A stretch of 45,807 nt of DNA from assembly GCF_018332475.1 (NCBI RefSeq), contig NZ_BOQB01000027.1:1-45807 (forward strand). The letters are read 5' to 3'. The notes under the pieces were generated by a model. It was not told the origin of the DNA. It worked only from the letters and a program-made list of their open reading frames with translations, and searched no databases. This document shows positions 1 to 8,108 of the stretch, piece by piece. The position numbers and the translations under genes are program-made. Position 1 is the first letter of the stretch. Every line of letters begins with the position of its first letter. This DNA is from Bacillus sanguinis (lineage in GTDB: Bacteria > Bacillota > Bacilli > Bacillales > Bacillaceae_G).

Positions 1-1
1 T

Positions 2-19
2 ATACTGTGTTCACAGTAT
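2..19. promoter_or_regulatory. Perfect palindrome, possible operator
   Basis: Eight-base arms ATACTGTG and CACAGTAT are separated by TT at the very start of the window. No T-run follows, so this looks like a protein-binding dyad rather than a terminator. Bases 20-349 hold no convincing gene. They are AT-rich and contain a weak AAGC/GCTT hairpin with a T-run near 240-262. Confidence 0.35.
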
Positions 20-349
20 TTACATCCTCCCATAATATTCAGAAAACTCCAGAGTGATTTGATTTCTAGATTTAAAGTAATAGAAAAAATATCGTATTTT
101 GTTTTGTAGTTTTATAAAATGCTTATGTTGATGGAGAAGGAGAGGTACCCCTTAATGATTAAACAACATGTATTTAAATCTTCATATGTTTTGTGTTTTT
201 ATCCATATCTATTGTAAGATTATATAGGGTTCTCCTAATAAGCTGTTATAATGGCTTTTTTTAGGGGTTTCATATTTATAAATCGTAAAATATTTTTTTG
301 AGATAATTTTTATGTAACTAAGTTATATTGAAGTAGAGGTGAACCATCG

Positions 350-1027
350 GTGAAGCAGGTGTTAGTAATTAAGAATGAAAGGTCTTTAGCGAAGAAAATC
401 GTAAGCGGTCTAACGCAAGAAGGCTATTTCATTTTAAAACTTCACAATGAAAACCAAGGTTTAAATATAGTATATGAACAAGATTGGGATATTATCATAT
501 TGGATTGGGATTCATTAAGTATATCGGGACCAGAAATTTGCAGGCAAATACGACTTGTTAAAACGACACCAATCATTATTGTGACTGATAACATTTCTAG
601 CAAGGATTGCATAGCGGGGTTACAAGCAGGAGCAGATGATTATATTAGAAAACCATTTGTGAAAGAAGAATTAGTAGCAAGAGTTCAAGCTATTTTAAGA
701 AGAAGTGACTATAATCAGCAAAATGAGATAAACTTTTTTCAGTTTAAAGATCTCTTTGTTGATGCATCTAGCAATATTGTGAAAAAAGATGGTAAAACCC
801 TCTCGCTTACGAAGCGTGAGTACGATTTACTTTTATTTTTAATCAAAAATAAAAATACAATATTGAGCCGTGAAATGCTTTTGAATCAGGTTTGGGGATA
901 TAACGTAGTAGTAAATCCAAATGTAGTAGACTTATATATTGGGTATGTAAGAAAAAAGTTAAAATGTGAGAAGAAAGACAGATATATTCAAACGATACAT
1001 GGTAGAGGCTATTCAATGGTTGATTGA
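350..1027 (+). CDS. Orphan OmpR/PhoB-family response regulator
   Basis: A DNA-binding response regulator of 225 aa with a GTG start, 8 nt after an AGAGGTG ribosome binding site. The receiver domain (about residues 3-117) keeps the phospho-acceptor position D52 (in LDWDS), T79 and K101 (RKPF). The winged-helix effector domain (about 128-224) has the typical LTKREYDLL and HGRGYSM motifs. The acidic pair that binds magnesium near residues 8-9 is replaced by Lys-Asn (VIKNE where VEDDE-type is usual), so phosphorylation may be weak or absent. No histidine kinase gene is adjacent. The next gene is the siderophore uptake operon, but a terminator and more than 400 nt separate them, so a regulatory link is only a guess. 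Confidence 0.88.
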   Translation: MKQVLVIKNERSLAKKIVSGLTQEGYFILKLHNENQGLNIVYEQDWDIIILDWDSLSISGPEICRQIRLVKTTPIIIVTDNISSKDCIAGLQAGADDYIRKPFVKEELVARVQAILRRSDYNQQNEINFFQFKDLFVDASSNIVKKDGKTLSLTKREYDLLLFLIKNKNTILSREMLLNQVWGYNVVVNPNVVDLYIGYVRKKLKCEKKDRYIQTIHGRGYSMVD

Positions 1028-1051
1028 TAAAAATAAGATAATAGAAAAAAC

Positions 1052-1088
1052 GAGTAAAACTATTACATTCAGTTTTACTCATTTTTTT
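1052..1088 (+). terminator. Rho-independent terminator of the response regulator
   Basis: Perfect 10-bp stem GAGTAAAACT/AGTTTTACTC (1052-1061 and 1071-1080) with a 9-nt loop, followed by ATTTTTTTAT. Confidence 0.85.
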
Positions 1089-1188
1089 ATTAAATATGAT
1101 ATTCAAATAGTTTCTGAGAAATATTAGCTATTAATGGGTGTGTTTTGTAAGGGAAGTCGCTTATCTATTAGTTATTGTGGAGGGAGGA

Positions 1189-1203
1189 CTCTCTCTCTCT
1201 CTC
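1189..1203. repeat. CT dinucleotide microsatellite
   Basis: Seven CT units plus C lie in the gap between the response regulator and the siderophore operon. The tract could vary in length between strains by slipped-strand mispairing. No gene is evident around it. Confidence 0.7.
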
Positions 1204-1302
1204 ATTCGTTGAGAAAGTATTTAATGAAGGTAAACCAACATGCCTGACTTCACATATTACTTTTTGATCTTGATTTTATGAATTCACACCATTCACAAGA
1301 TT

Positions 1303-1359
1303 TTCACATAATTAACGACTATACTTATTATCAGGATGTTCAAATGAAAATGATTATCA
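1303..1359 (+). promoter_or_regulatory. Promoter and Fur box of the siderophore operon
   Basis: A sigma-A-like promoter has -35 TTCACA (1303-1308), a 17-bp spacer and -10 TATTAT (1326-1331). Just downstream, at 1345-1359, lies TGAAAATGATTATCA. This matches the Bacillus Fur 7-1-7 consensus TGATAAT-N-ATTATCA at all but one defined position. The placement over the transcription start suits iron-dependent repression. Confidence 0.8.
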
Positions 1360-1449
1360 ATAGCAATTTAGATGTATAAAAGTTACTATCTAATTTAATC
1401 TATGGACTTTATCATTTTCGAACTAAATTACATAATAAGGAGTATACGT

Positions 1450-2463
1450 ATGAAAAAAACTATGCTTTTAAAATTAGTAAGTATTCTAGCAATTTTCACT
1501 TTAATGTTAGTAGCTTGCTCAGATTCAGGTAAAGAAACTTCGAAGGCTACTAAAGATAATAGTGGTGATAAGCCAAAAACGGTTGAAATCACTGATGCAC
1601 ATGGAAAGGTTACTGTTCCTGTAAATCCAAAGAATGTAGTTGCTTTAGATAATAGAACTTTTGAAACTTTAGCTGATTGGGGAATTAAATTAGCGGCTGC
1701 TCCAAAGGATATCATGCCTGCAGATTCAGCATATAAAAAGGATGAAAAAGTTCAAAATATTGGGAATCACCGTGAGCCAAATCTTGAAATTATTGCAGCG
1801 GCAAACCCTGAACTTGTAATCGTTGGTCAAAGATTTGCTGATCATTACGAAGAAATCAAAAAATTAGTGCCAGATGCAGCTGTTATTGATCTTAATTTTG
1901 ATGTTTCTGAGAAGGCTACTAAGCCTGGAGAAAACTTAGTAAAAGGACTTAAAGACTCTACAACTACTTTAGGCAAAATCTTTGCTAAAGATAAAGAAGC
2001 TAAACAATTAGTAGCTGATTTTGATAAATCTATTGAAAAAGCAAAATCTGCTTATAACGGAAAAGATAAAGTGATGAGTGTTATCGTTACTGGTGGAAAT
2101 ATTGGCTTTGCTGCGCCGCACTCTGGTCGTGTTTGGGGACCAATGTATGACATTTTCGGTTGGACTCCAGCATTAGAAGTATCTAATTCTACTGCAGGTC
2201 ATAAAGGTGATGACGTTTCTGTTGAAGCTATTGCACAAACAAATCCTGATTGGCTTTTCGTATTAGATCGTGATGCTGCAACATCTGATGCAGCTAAGTC
2301 AACACCTGCTAAGGATGTTATTTCTAAATCACCAGCTCTTCAAAACACAACTGCTGTTTCTAAACAACAAGTTGTTTATGCACCAGAAGATACTTACACA
2401 AATGAATCAATTCAGACTTATGTAGAGTTATTTGGAAATCTTGCAAAAACTTTAGCTAAGTAG
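1450..2463 (+). CDS. fatB: Ferric siderophore (petrobactin-type) substrate-binding lipoprotein
   Basis: Extracellular receptor of an iron-siderophore ABC importer, 337 aa. The start at 1450 is chosen because AAGGAG lies 7 nt upstream and a lipoprotein signal peptide follows at once: positive MKK, hydrophobic stretch, lipobox LVAC with the lipidated Cys at residue 23. Upstream in-frame ATG codons lack a ribosome binding site. The mature part has the bilobed periplasmic-binding-protein-II pattern (VALDNRTFETLADWGIK, later NPELVIVGQRF and NPDWLFVLDRDAA). It leads an operon with two permeases and an ATPase under a Fur box. It resembles B. subtilis YclQ and B. anthracis FatB, which bind petrobactin and 3,4-dihydroxybenzoate. 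The ligand is inferred from that resemblance. Confidence 0.9.
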   Translation: MKKTMLLKLVSILAIFTLMLVACSDSGKETSKATKDNSGDKPKTVEITDAHGKVTVPVNPKNVVALDNRTFETLADWGIKLAAAPKDIMPADSAYKKDEKVQNIGNHREPNLEIIAAANPELVIVGQRFADHYEEIKKLVPDAAVIDLNFDVSEKATKPGENLVKGLKDSTTTLGKIFAKDKEAKQLVADFDKSIEKAKSAYNGKDKVMSVIVTGGNIGFAAPHSGRVWGPMYDIFGWTPALEVSNSTAGHKGDDVSVEAIAQTNPDWLFVLDRDAATSDAAKSTPAKDVISKSPALQNTTAVSKQQVVYAPEDTYTNESIQTYVELFGNLAKTLAK

Positions 2464-2482
2464 TGTAAAGGGGTACGAAACA

Positions 2483-3499
2483 GTGTCAAAAAATATGATT
2501 TCTAGGGTTGAGAATATTTCTCAACCCCAGTTTTATAATCACAATAAAATATGGACAAAACCTTTTATAATAGCGGTTATAGTTGTTATAATTTTAGGGA
2601 TTATATCACTGTTTACTGGAGTTTATGATATACGTGGACAAGAGGATGGAATGGAGATGTTTTTCATCACTCGTGTTCCGAGAACAGTTGCATTAATGCT
2701 TACTGGAGCTGCAATGGCGATGGCAGGACTCGTCATGCAACTCATTACACAAAATCGCTTTGTTGAACCTACTACAACGGGGACGATTGAATGGTCAGGC
2801 TTAGGCCTGCTTTTTGTGTATTTACTATTTCCTGCCCCGACTTTAGTTCAAAGAATGACTGGTGCAATCATTTTTTCTTTTATAGGAACTATGATTTTCT
2901 TTCTATTTTTAAGAAGAGTTAAGCTTCGCTCATCTTTAATTGTTCCGATTATTGGATTGATGCTTGGAGCAGTTATTTCTGCAGTGTCTACTTTTTTGGG
3001 ACTCCTTTTTCAAATGACGCAAAGTATTGAAACTTGGTTTGTAGGTTCATTTGCTAACATTCAGGTGGGAAGATATGAATATTTATGGCTAATTGTTATC
3101 ATTACTTTGCTTATTTTTATGTATGCGAATAGATTGACTTTAGCTGGACTAGGAGAAGATGTCGCAACAAGCCTTGGCGTTAATTACAATAGAATTGTTC
3201 TTTTTGGGACTGCTCTTATCTCTGTTGCTGTTGGAATTGTTGCAGCTGTTATTGGACACTTACCTTTCTTAGGATTAATTGTGCCAAATATTGTTTCCAT
3301 GTTTAGAGGTGATGATCTTAGAAGTAATTTACCTTGGGTTTGTGTGATTGGAATGGGGACAATCACTGCCTGTGACATCATTTCTCGAACAATTATAAAG
3401 CCTTTTGAAGTCCCTGTTTCTTTAATACTTGCAACAGTGGGAGCGGTCGTGTTTATTACTATTCTATTGAGACAAAGAAAACCAAGGAGGCTGCGATGA
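2483..3499 (+). CDS. Iron-siderophore ABC transporter permease (FecCD family)
   Basis: Integral membrane subunit of 338 aa with about nine to ten hydrophobic segments. FecCD hallmarks are VPRTVALMLTGAAMAMAG near residues 68-85 and the cytoplasmic ATPase-coupling region with LPFLGLIVPNI. Translation begins at GTG 2483, 10 nt after AAAGGGG; an ATG four codons later is an alternative start. The stop overlaps the next permease's ATG (ATGA), which implies translational coupling and a heterodimeric channel. It corresponds by order to YclN of B. subtilis and to one of FatC/FatD of B. anthracis. Which letter applies cannot be decided from sequence alone. Confidence 0.9.
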   Translation: MSKNMISRVENISQPQFYNHNKIWTKPFIIAVIVVIILGIISLFTGVYDIRGQEDGMEMFFITRVPRTVALMLTGAAMAMAGLVMQLITQNRFVEPTTTGTIEWSGLGLLFVYLLFPAPTLVQRMTGAIIFSFIGTMIFFLFLRRVKLRSSLIVPIIGLMLGAVISAVSTFLGLLFQMTQSIETWFVGSFANIQVGRYEYLWLIVIITLLIFMYANRLTLAGLGEDVATSLGVNYNRIVLFGTALISVAVGIVAAVIGHLPFLGLIVPNIVSMFRGDDLRSNLPWVCVIGMGTITACDIISRTIIKPFEVPVSLILATVGAVVFITILLRQRKPRRLR

Positions 3500-4560
3500 T
3501 CACATTAGAATATAAAAATAAAGAAAATGTCGAAATCGATTCTAGCCTTCATAATGCAAGTAGATCAGCTAGTGCTTTTCGTTCTAAGAAGGAAGCAAGA
3601 CGTTATTGGATTTTACTCATAACATTGATTGCTTTAGGTCTCCTTTCTTCATATGGACTTTTAGTTTATAACAACCCAGTTCCGATAGATTCACCTTCTT
3701 TTATCCCAGTTGTTCAGAGAAGGATAGTAGCTATCGTTGCAATGATTATTGCTGCAGTTTGCCATAGCTTGGCGACAGTTGCGTTCCAATCTATTACGAA
3801 TAATAAGATTATTACTCCTTCACTTTTAGGTTTCGAATCACTTTATTCAGCAATTCAAACGAGTACAATATTTTTCTTTGGTGCTAGTGCATTAATAAAC
3901 TTTAATGGAATTGGATCATTTTTATTTCAAGTTGTTGTGATGGTCTTCATGAGTTTGATACTTTATGGATGGTTACTTTCCGGTAAATACGGGAATTTAC
4001 AACTTATGCTTTTAGTTGGAATTATTATTGGTACCGGGCTAAATTCTGTGTCAACTTTCATGAGAAAACTACTTGCGCCTTCAGAATTTGATATTTTACA
4101 AGCGAGATTATTTGGTTCTGTTAATCATGCAGACCCTGCATATTTTCCTATTGTAATTCCCATGATTATAATTGTAGCAGTATTAATTTTTGCTCATTCT
4201 AAGAAGTTGAATGTTTTGTCATTAGGGAAGGATGTTGCTACTTCTTTTGGAGTTAAATATCAACCTAGTGTCATTTATACGCTTGTATTAGTAGCTATTT
4301 TGATGTCTATCTCAACAGCTCTAATTGGGCCACTTACGTTCTACGGCTTTTTAGTAGCAACTTTGAGTTATCAGGCGGCGTCAACTTATGATCATAGATA
4401 TATTTTCCCAATGGCTTTTGCTATAGGATTTTTAATAATGACGAGTGCATACTTTTTAATGTATCATGTATTCCATGCTCAAGGTGTAGTTTCAGTTATT
4501 ATTGAATTATTTGGTGGAATCATATTCTTAACTATAGTTTTAAGGAAGAGGGCTTTATGA
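3496..4560 (+). CDS. Iron-siderophore ABC transporter permease, second subunit (FecCD family)
   Basis: A 354-aa polytopic protein and partner of the preceding permease. A hydrophilic N-terminal extension of about 35 residues precedes the first membrane segment (RRYWILLITLIALGLLSS). FecCD features include RRIVAIVAMIIAAVCHSLATVAFQ, LLGFESLYS and LIGPLTFYGFLVATL. It overlaps both neighbours by 4 nt (ATGA at each junction), so the three downstream genes form one tightly coupled unit. By order it matches YclO, or the other of FatC/FatD. Confidence 0.9.
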   Translation: MITLEYKNKENVEIDSSLHNASRSASAFRSKKEARRYWILLITLIALGLLSSYGLLVYNNPVPIDSPSFIPVVQRRIVAIVAMIIAAVCHSLATVAFQSITNNKIITPSLLGFESLYSAIQTSTIFFFGASALINFNGIGSFLFQVVVMVFMSLILYGWLLSGKYGNLQLMLLVGIIIGTGLNSVSTFMRKLLAPSEFDILQARLFGSVNHADPAYFPIVIPMIIIVAVLIFAHSKKLNVLSLGKDVATSFGVKYQPSVIYTLVLVAILMSISTALIGPLTFYGFLVATLSYQAASTYDHRYIFPMAFAIGFLIMTSAYFLMYHVFHAQGVVSVIIELFGGIIFLTIVLRKRAL

Positions 4561-5309
4561 TAAAAATTGATAATGTTAAAAAGTTCTATACTGATAAGGT
4601 GAAAATAGGACCTTTGGATATTGAAATACCAAAAGCGGGCTTTACTTCTTTAATTGGACCGAATGGGGCTGGAAAGTCAACGACACTTTTGATGATTGGT
4701 AGACTTTTGGATATGGATGAAGGTCAAATCCAAGTAGCGAATATGGATGTTTCTGAATCCAAATCAAAAGACTTAGCAAAAGTTTTGACTATATTGCGAC
4801 AAGAAAATCATTTTGTAACGAGGCTTACTGTTAGACAACTAGTTGGATTTGGACGCTTTCCGTATTCAAAGGGAAGATTAACTAAAGAGGATGAAGTTAT
4901 TATTTCTAAATATATCGACTTCCTAGATTTAACTAATTTAGAGAATAGATATTTAGATGAGCTTTCTGGTGGTCAAAGACAAAGGGCATATGTAGCTATG
5001 GTATTGTGCCAAGAGACTGAATATGTGCTGTTGGACGAGCCTCTGAACAACCTTGATGTTGCTCGTTCTGTCCAAATGATGGAGCATTTGAGACGTGCGG
5101 CTAATGAATTTGGAAGAACAATTTTGACTGTTATGCATGACATAAATTTTGCAGCTAAATACTCTGATAAAATTTGTGCTATGAAAGATGGACAAATTGC
5201 TGCTTTTGGAACAGTAGAAGAAGTTATGGACCCAACACTTTTGACAGATATTTTTGAAACAAAAATAGAGATTATTAAGGGCCCTTATGGACCAATTGCT
5301 GTTTATTAG
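4557..5309 (+). CDS. fatE: Iron-siderophore ABC transporter ATPase
   Basis: Cytoplasmic energizing subunit of 250 aa. Walker A is GPNGAGKST (about residues 34-42), the Q-loop lies in LRQENHF, the signature is LSGGQRQR, Walker B is YVLLDEP, and the switch His is in VMHDINFAAKYSD. This is a standard FecE/FepC-type ATPase. Its ATG overlaps the stop of the second permease. It resembles YclP and B. anthracis FatE. The operon ends at the strong terminator at 5401-5426. Confidence 0.9.
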   Translation: MIKIDNVKKFYTDKVKIGPLDIEIPKAGFTSLIGPNGAGKSTTLLMIGRLLDMDEGQIQVANMDVSESKSKDLAKVLTILRQENHFVTRLTVRQLVGFGRFPYSKGRLTKEDEVIISKYIDFLDLTNLENRYLDELSGGQRQRAYVAMVLCQETEYVLLDEPLNNLDVARSVQMMEHLRRAANEFGRTILTVMHDINFAAKYSDKICAMKDGQIAAFGTVEEVMDPTLLTDIFETKIEIIKGPYGPIAVY

Positions 5310-5328
5310 TTACAAAATTTCCTATTAA

Positions 5329-5352
5329 CAATTGAAATAAAAGTTTCAATTG
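5329..5352. other. Inverted repeat after the siderophore operon
   Basis: Perfect 9-bp arms CAATTGAAA and TTTCAATTG with a 6-nt loop lie 20 nt after the ATPase stop. No T-run follows, so it is not a canonical terminator. It may protect the 3' end of the mRNA. Confidence 0.4.
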
Positions 5353-5395
5353 GAGGAACAACATTATACCCAACTGCCAGTATTAGTCATTAGGT

Positions 5396-5428
5396 ATAAA
5401 AAGCGCCCTGTAAGCAGGGCGCTTTTTT
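5396..5428. terminator. Bidirectional terminator between convergent operons
   Basis: Perfect 10-bp GC-rich stem AAGCGCCCTG/CAGGGCGCTT with loop TAAG, flanked by A-rich and T-rich sides. It serves the siderophore operon on plus and the NCS2 permease on minus. Confidence 0.9.
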
Positions 5429-5443
5429 ACTTAGTTATAAATT

Positions 5444-6724
5444 TTACTCTTTCCAAAACTGTTCTAGCAAAATAACGATCATAGTACCTACGAGTAATCC
5501 GTTACTTAAAACATATTTTAAGGAAGAAGGAACTCCGCTAAATGCACTTTCTGGAAGAAACATTATACCCAAACTGATTAATAATGAAATTCCTAATATA
5601 GTGAATCGGCGTTGATTTAATTCTTCGCGTAAAATGGATTGAAATGAAATGCCTATGACTTGGACAAATGTTGCTAAAAGTGCAGCATTAGCAATAGGTC
5701 CTGGTAGCAAGGATATAAAGCTTACAATTGAGGGGATAAAAGAAATACCCGCTAATATAAGACTTGCTATAAGGAACGACTTCACTTTTCTTTGTCCTGT
5801 TAGTTGGATAAATCCTGCCGATGCAGGTAATGGTACAATTCCAATTGTAGAGAACAACGACGAGATAATATGTGATATACCTCCGACCCATACACCACGG
5901 TTCAGTGTTTGCTTTTCATCTTCTTTAGATAACGGAGCCACTTGTTTTACAGCCGAAATAGCAGCGATTGTATTTGCAACTAAAAGAAATGTAAATAAAG
6001 TTGCAGTTAGAGTCATTCCAATATCGAATCTAGGTGTACCCCAAGCAAATATCTCTGGTAACTTAACTAGCGTTGTGTGCGAAGGTATATGAGATGATTT
6101 TCCTAATACTGCATATAAAAGCCAACCGCATGAAATTCCAAGTAATACAGCGTAACTTTTCATCCATCCTTTCCCTTTAATTGATAAGAAAGTAATAAGG
6201 GCAAAAACAAAGAGCGCAATAGTAGCTGTTGTATAGTCAGGATGAGTTGCAGATCCTTGTAATCCCATCATGCCTTTTAGTAACACACCACTAAGCTGAA
6301 GTGCTAAGATTAAAAGAAAAGTTCCTGTAACTAAAGGGGTAAATAAACGTAAGATTCGATGAACAAGCCCTGTTATACCAAGAATGAAGAGTAATATACC
6401 TGTAATAATTAATCCGCCTTCTAAAAGTTGCAACACGTCTTTTGCACTTTGTCCCTGGTGCATAGCGACTTGTCCCAATATGACAAATATACTTACCCAT
6501 GAACCGGCTGGCCCATCCGCAATAGGATAACGATGCCCAAACCATGCTTGTATAAATGAACTTAATCCTACAACTAAAAAAGTTCGCTGCATTAATGTTG
6601 AGATATCTTCTATTGGTAAATGGAATATGCTACCAATAATTATAGGTAATGCAATTGCATTTGCTAATAAAAAAACAAACCACTGTAGAATACTAAAGCT
6701 CGTATCAAAGTATTTTTTATTCAT
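5444..6724 (-). CDS. NCS2-family nucleobase:cation symporter-like permease
   Basis: A 426-aa integral membrane protein with about 12 to 14 hydrophobic segments. NCS2 (xanthine/uracil permease) character is seen in HRYPIADGPAGSWVSIF near residues 64-80, in the TM8-TM10 region (NTIAAISAVKQ) and in the LPASAGFIQLTGQRK loop. It lies downstream of cyanase and carbonic anhydrase on the same strand but beyond a 17-bp hairpin, so it may be a weakly expressed third gene of that operon. The substrate is not known. A purine, pyrimidine or small nitrogen compound linked to cyanate metabolism would fit. The start has an AAAGGAG site 6 nt upstream. Confidence 0.8.
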   Translation of the reverse strand: MNKKYFDTSFSILQWFVFLLANAIALPIIIGSIFHLPIEDISTLMQRTFLVVGLSSFIQAWFGHRYPIADGPAGSWVSIFVILGQVAMHQGQSAKDVLQLLEGGLIITGILLFILGITGLVHRILRLFTPLVTGTFLLILALQLSGVLLKGMMGLQGSATHPDYTTATIALFVFALITFLSIKGKGWMKSYAVLLGISCGWLLYAVLGKSSHIPSHTTLVKLPEIFAWGTPRFDIGMTLTATLFTFLLVANTIAAISAVKQVAPLSKEDEKQTLNRGVWVGGISHIISSLFSTIGIVPLPASAGFIQLTGQRKVKSFLIASLILAGISFIPSIVSFISLLPGPIANAALLATFVQVIGISFQSILREELNQRRFTILGISLLISLGIMFLPESAFSGVPSSLKYVLSNGLLVGTMIVILLEQFWKE

Positions 6725-6756
6725 ATTAATCTCCTTTGCCCAAAAAGAATTTCATA

Positions 6757-6802
6757 GTTAAAATCCATCCTTTCTACACAGTTAGAAAGGATGGATTTTG
6801 TA
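6757..6802 (-). terminator. Strong hairpin between cynS and the permease
   Basis: A perfect 17-bp stem (6760-6776 with 6783-6799) and 6-nt loop are followed on the minus strand by a short T-run. It probably acts as an intra-operonic attenuator or terminator that lowers permease expression relative to cyanase. Confidence 0.75.
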
Positions 6803-6847
6803 AATCTATAAAATTACTTTAAATATATAGATGAATTTTTAAATTAT

Positions 6848-7318
6848 TTACCATGTACGGAATGGTAAGAATTTCCCATTAAGTGTAATGACGATACGAG
6901 GGTCGCCACCTTGTGGATCTTCTTGTGTATCCACACCTAGGTTGAAGTTAATTGCACTCATTACACCTTCGCCGGCTTTTTCTAAGATTAATTCTCTAAT
7001 AGTTGGTGCATATTGTAACATCATTTCATATAAACGATATGCAATCGGGTCAGTAGGAGGCATTTCCATTACTTGGCCACGAAGTGGAACTACTGTTAAT
7101 GCTTGAACTACTTCTTCATCTAATTCTAATAGTTTACCGATTTTTTCTGCTTCTGGACGTGTCATTGTAGCTTGTCCTAATAACGCTGTTACAACCCAAG
7201 TCTCAGAGTTTTCACTTACTTTTGCAATTTCTTCCCAAGTTAACCCTTTTTTAATTTTTGCCGCTAAAATTTTTTGCGTAGCTTCTTGTCTATTCATATC
7301 TAATACTTGTTTTTTCAT
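6848..7318 (-). CDS. cynS: Cyanate hydratase (cyanase)
   Basis: Cyanase converts cyanate plus bicarbonate to ammonia and CO2 (via carbamate). At 156 aa it is the full family length. The N-terminal half is a helix-turn-helix-like fold (LTWEEIAKVSENSETWV). The C-terminal half carries the catalytic triad R95, E98 (YRLYEMM) and S121 (GVMSAINF), each one residue below E. coli R96/E99/S122. The family ending GGDPRIVITLNGKFLP is present. The gene starts 34 nt after the carbonic anhydrase stop, the same pairing as E. coli cynTS, where carbonic anhydrase recycles the bicarbonate cosubstrate. Identification is close to certain. Confidence 0.97.
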   Translation of the reverse strand: MKKQVLDMNRQEATQKILAAKIKKGLTWEEIAKVSENSETWVVTALLGQATMTRPEAEKIGKLLELDEEVVQALTVVPLRGQVMEMPPTDPIAYRLYEMMLQYAPTIRELILEKAGEGVMSAINFNLGVDTQEDPQGGDPRIVITLNGKFLPFRTW

Positions 7319-7352
7319 GTCTCATAACTTCCCTTCATGTACGTAATAATTA

Positions 7353-7934
7353 TTATTTTGTTTCACTATTTAACGCTTTATATCCATCAACCAATACATC
7401 TAATTTACCTGTGTGAGGGTCAATAACTAAACCATGTACAGGAACATCTTTTGGGATAAGTGGATGATTTCTTACTAAATCAACATTAGCTTGCGTTGAG
7501 TCGCAAACATCATCGAATCCGAATAACCATTTTTCAAGGTCAATACCAGCATATTCAATTGCTGATAAAATTTCTGGTGAAGCTACTCCGCGATCTAATA
7601 TTTTTTGAAGGGTTCCTTTTGGATTCGTTTGGCTCGCACCACATCTATGGTGTCCAATAAGGAAGATTTCATCTGCATTTAAATCGTATACTGACGCTAC
7701 AACACTTTGCATAACACTATCGAAAGCAGAAGCAATTTTACCACCTGCATTTCTGATAACTTTTGCATCACCATCGTGTATATCTAAAGCTTTTGGAAGT
7801 AGCTCAATTAAACGAGCATCCATGCAAGAAACAACAACCATACGTTTTTTAGGCATTTTCGTCGCTTCACGAGGAGCGTATTCTTTATTTTCTACAAAAT
7901 GTTCATTGAACGATAGAATTTCTTGTAATAACAT
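7353..7934 (-). CDS. Beta-class carbonic anhydrase
   Basis: A zinc enzyme of 193 aa that interconverts CO2 and bicarbonate. The zinc ligands are visible as C37 in SCMDAR (with the D39/R41 dyad) and H95/C98 in GHHRCGA. AAAGGAGG sits about 8 nt before the ATG. It is the first gene of a minus-strand unit with cynS and therefore functionally comparable to CynT: it would return bicarbonate from the CO2 released by cyanase. An Lrp/AsnC regulator lies divergently 167 nt away and is the obvious candidate controller. Confidence 0.93.
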   Translation of the reverse strand: MLLQEILSFNEHFVENKEYAPREATKMPKKRMVVVSCMDARLIELLPKALDIHDGDAKVIRNAGGKIASAFDSVMQSVVASVYDLNADEIFLIGHHRCGASQTNPKGTLQKILDRGVASPEILSAIEYAGIDLEKWLFGFDDVCDSTQANVDLVRNHPLIPKDVPVHGLVIDPHTGKLDVLVDGYKALNSETK

Positions 7935-8093
7935 ATTTGTAACCTCCTTTAAATCTAGATGTATTTTTTTGTTGCGTCCTCTGTGTTATAAGTAAATATA
8001 ACTGATAAATAATGTGATGTAAGAGGATAAACTAAGTATAGTGAATTGTATCGATAAGCAGAATAAGTTGGCGAAACACTTTCGGGCTTTCTA

Positions 8094-8108
8094 CTTTCAC
8101 GGTGAAAG
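8094..8108. promoter_or_regulatory. Palindrome at the start of the Lrp-like gene
   Basis: CTTTCAC and GTGAAAG are perfect 7-bp arms around a single G. The dyad covers the putative GTG start and the AAAGGA ribosome binding site, so it could be an autoregulatory operator in the cyn/lrp divergent region. Confidence 0.4.

Noticed and set aside
5649-6092. 147-aa plus-strand ORF inside the NCS2 permease gene
   Set aside because: It is a shadow of the real minus-strand gene, with no ribosome binding site or family resemblance.
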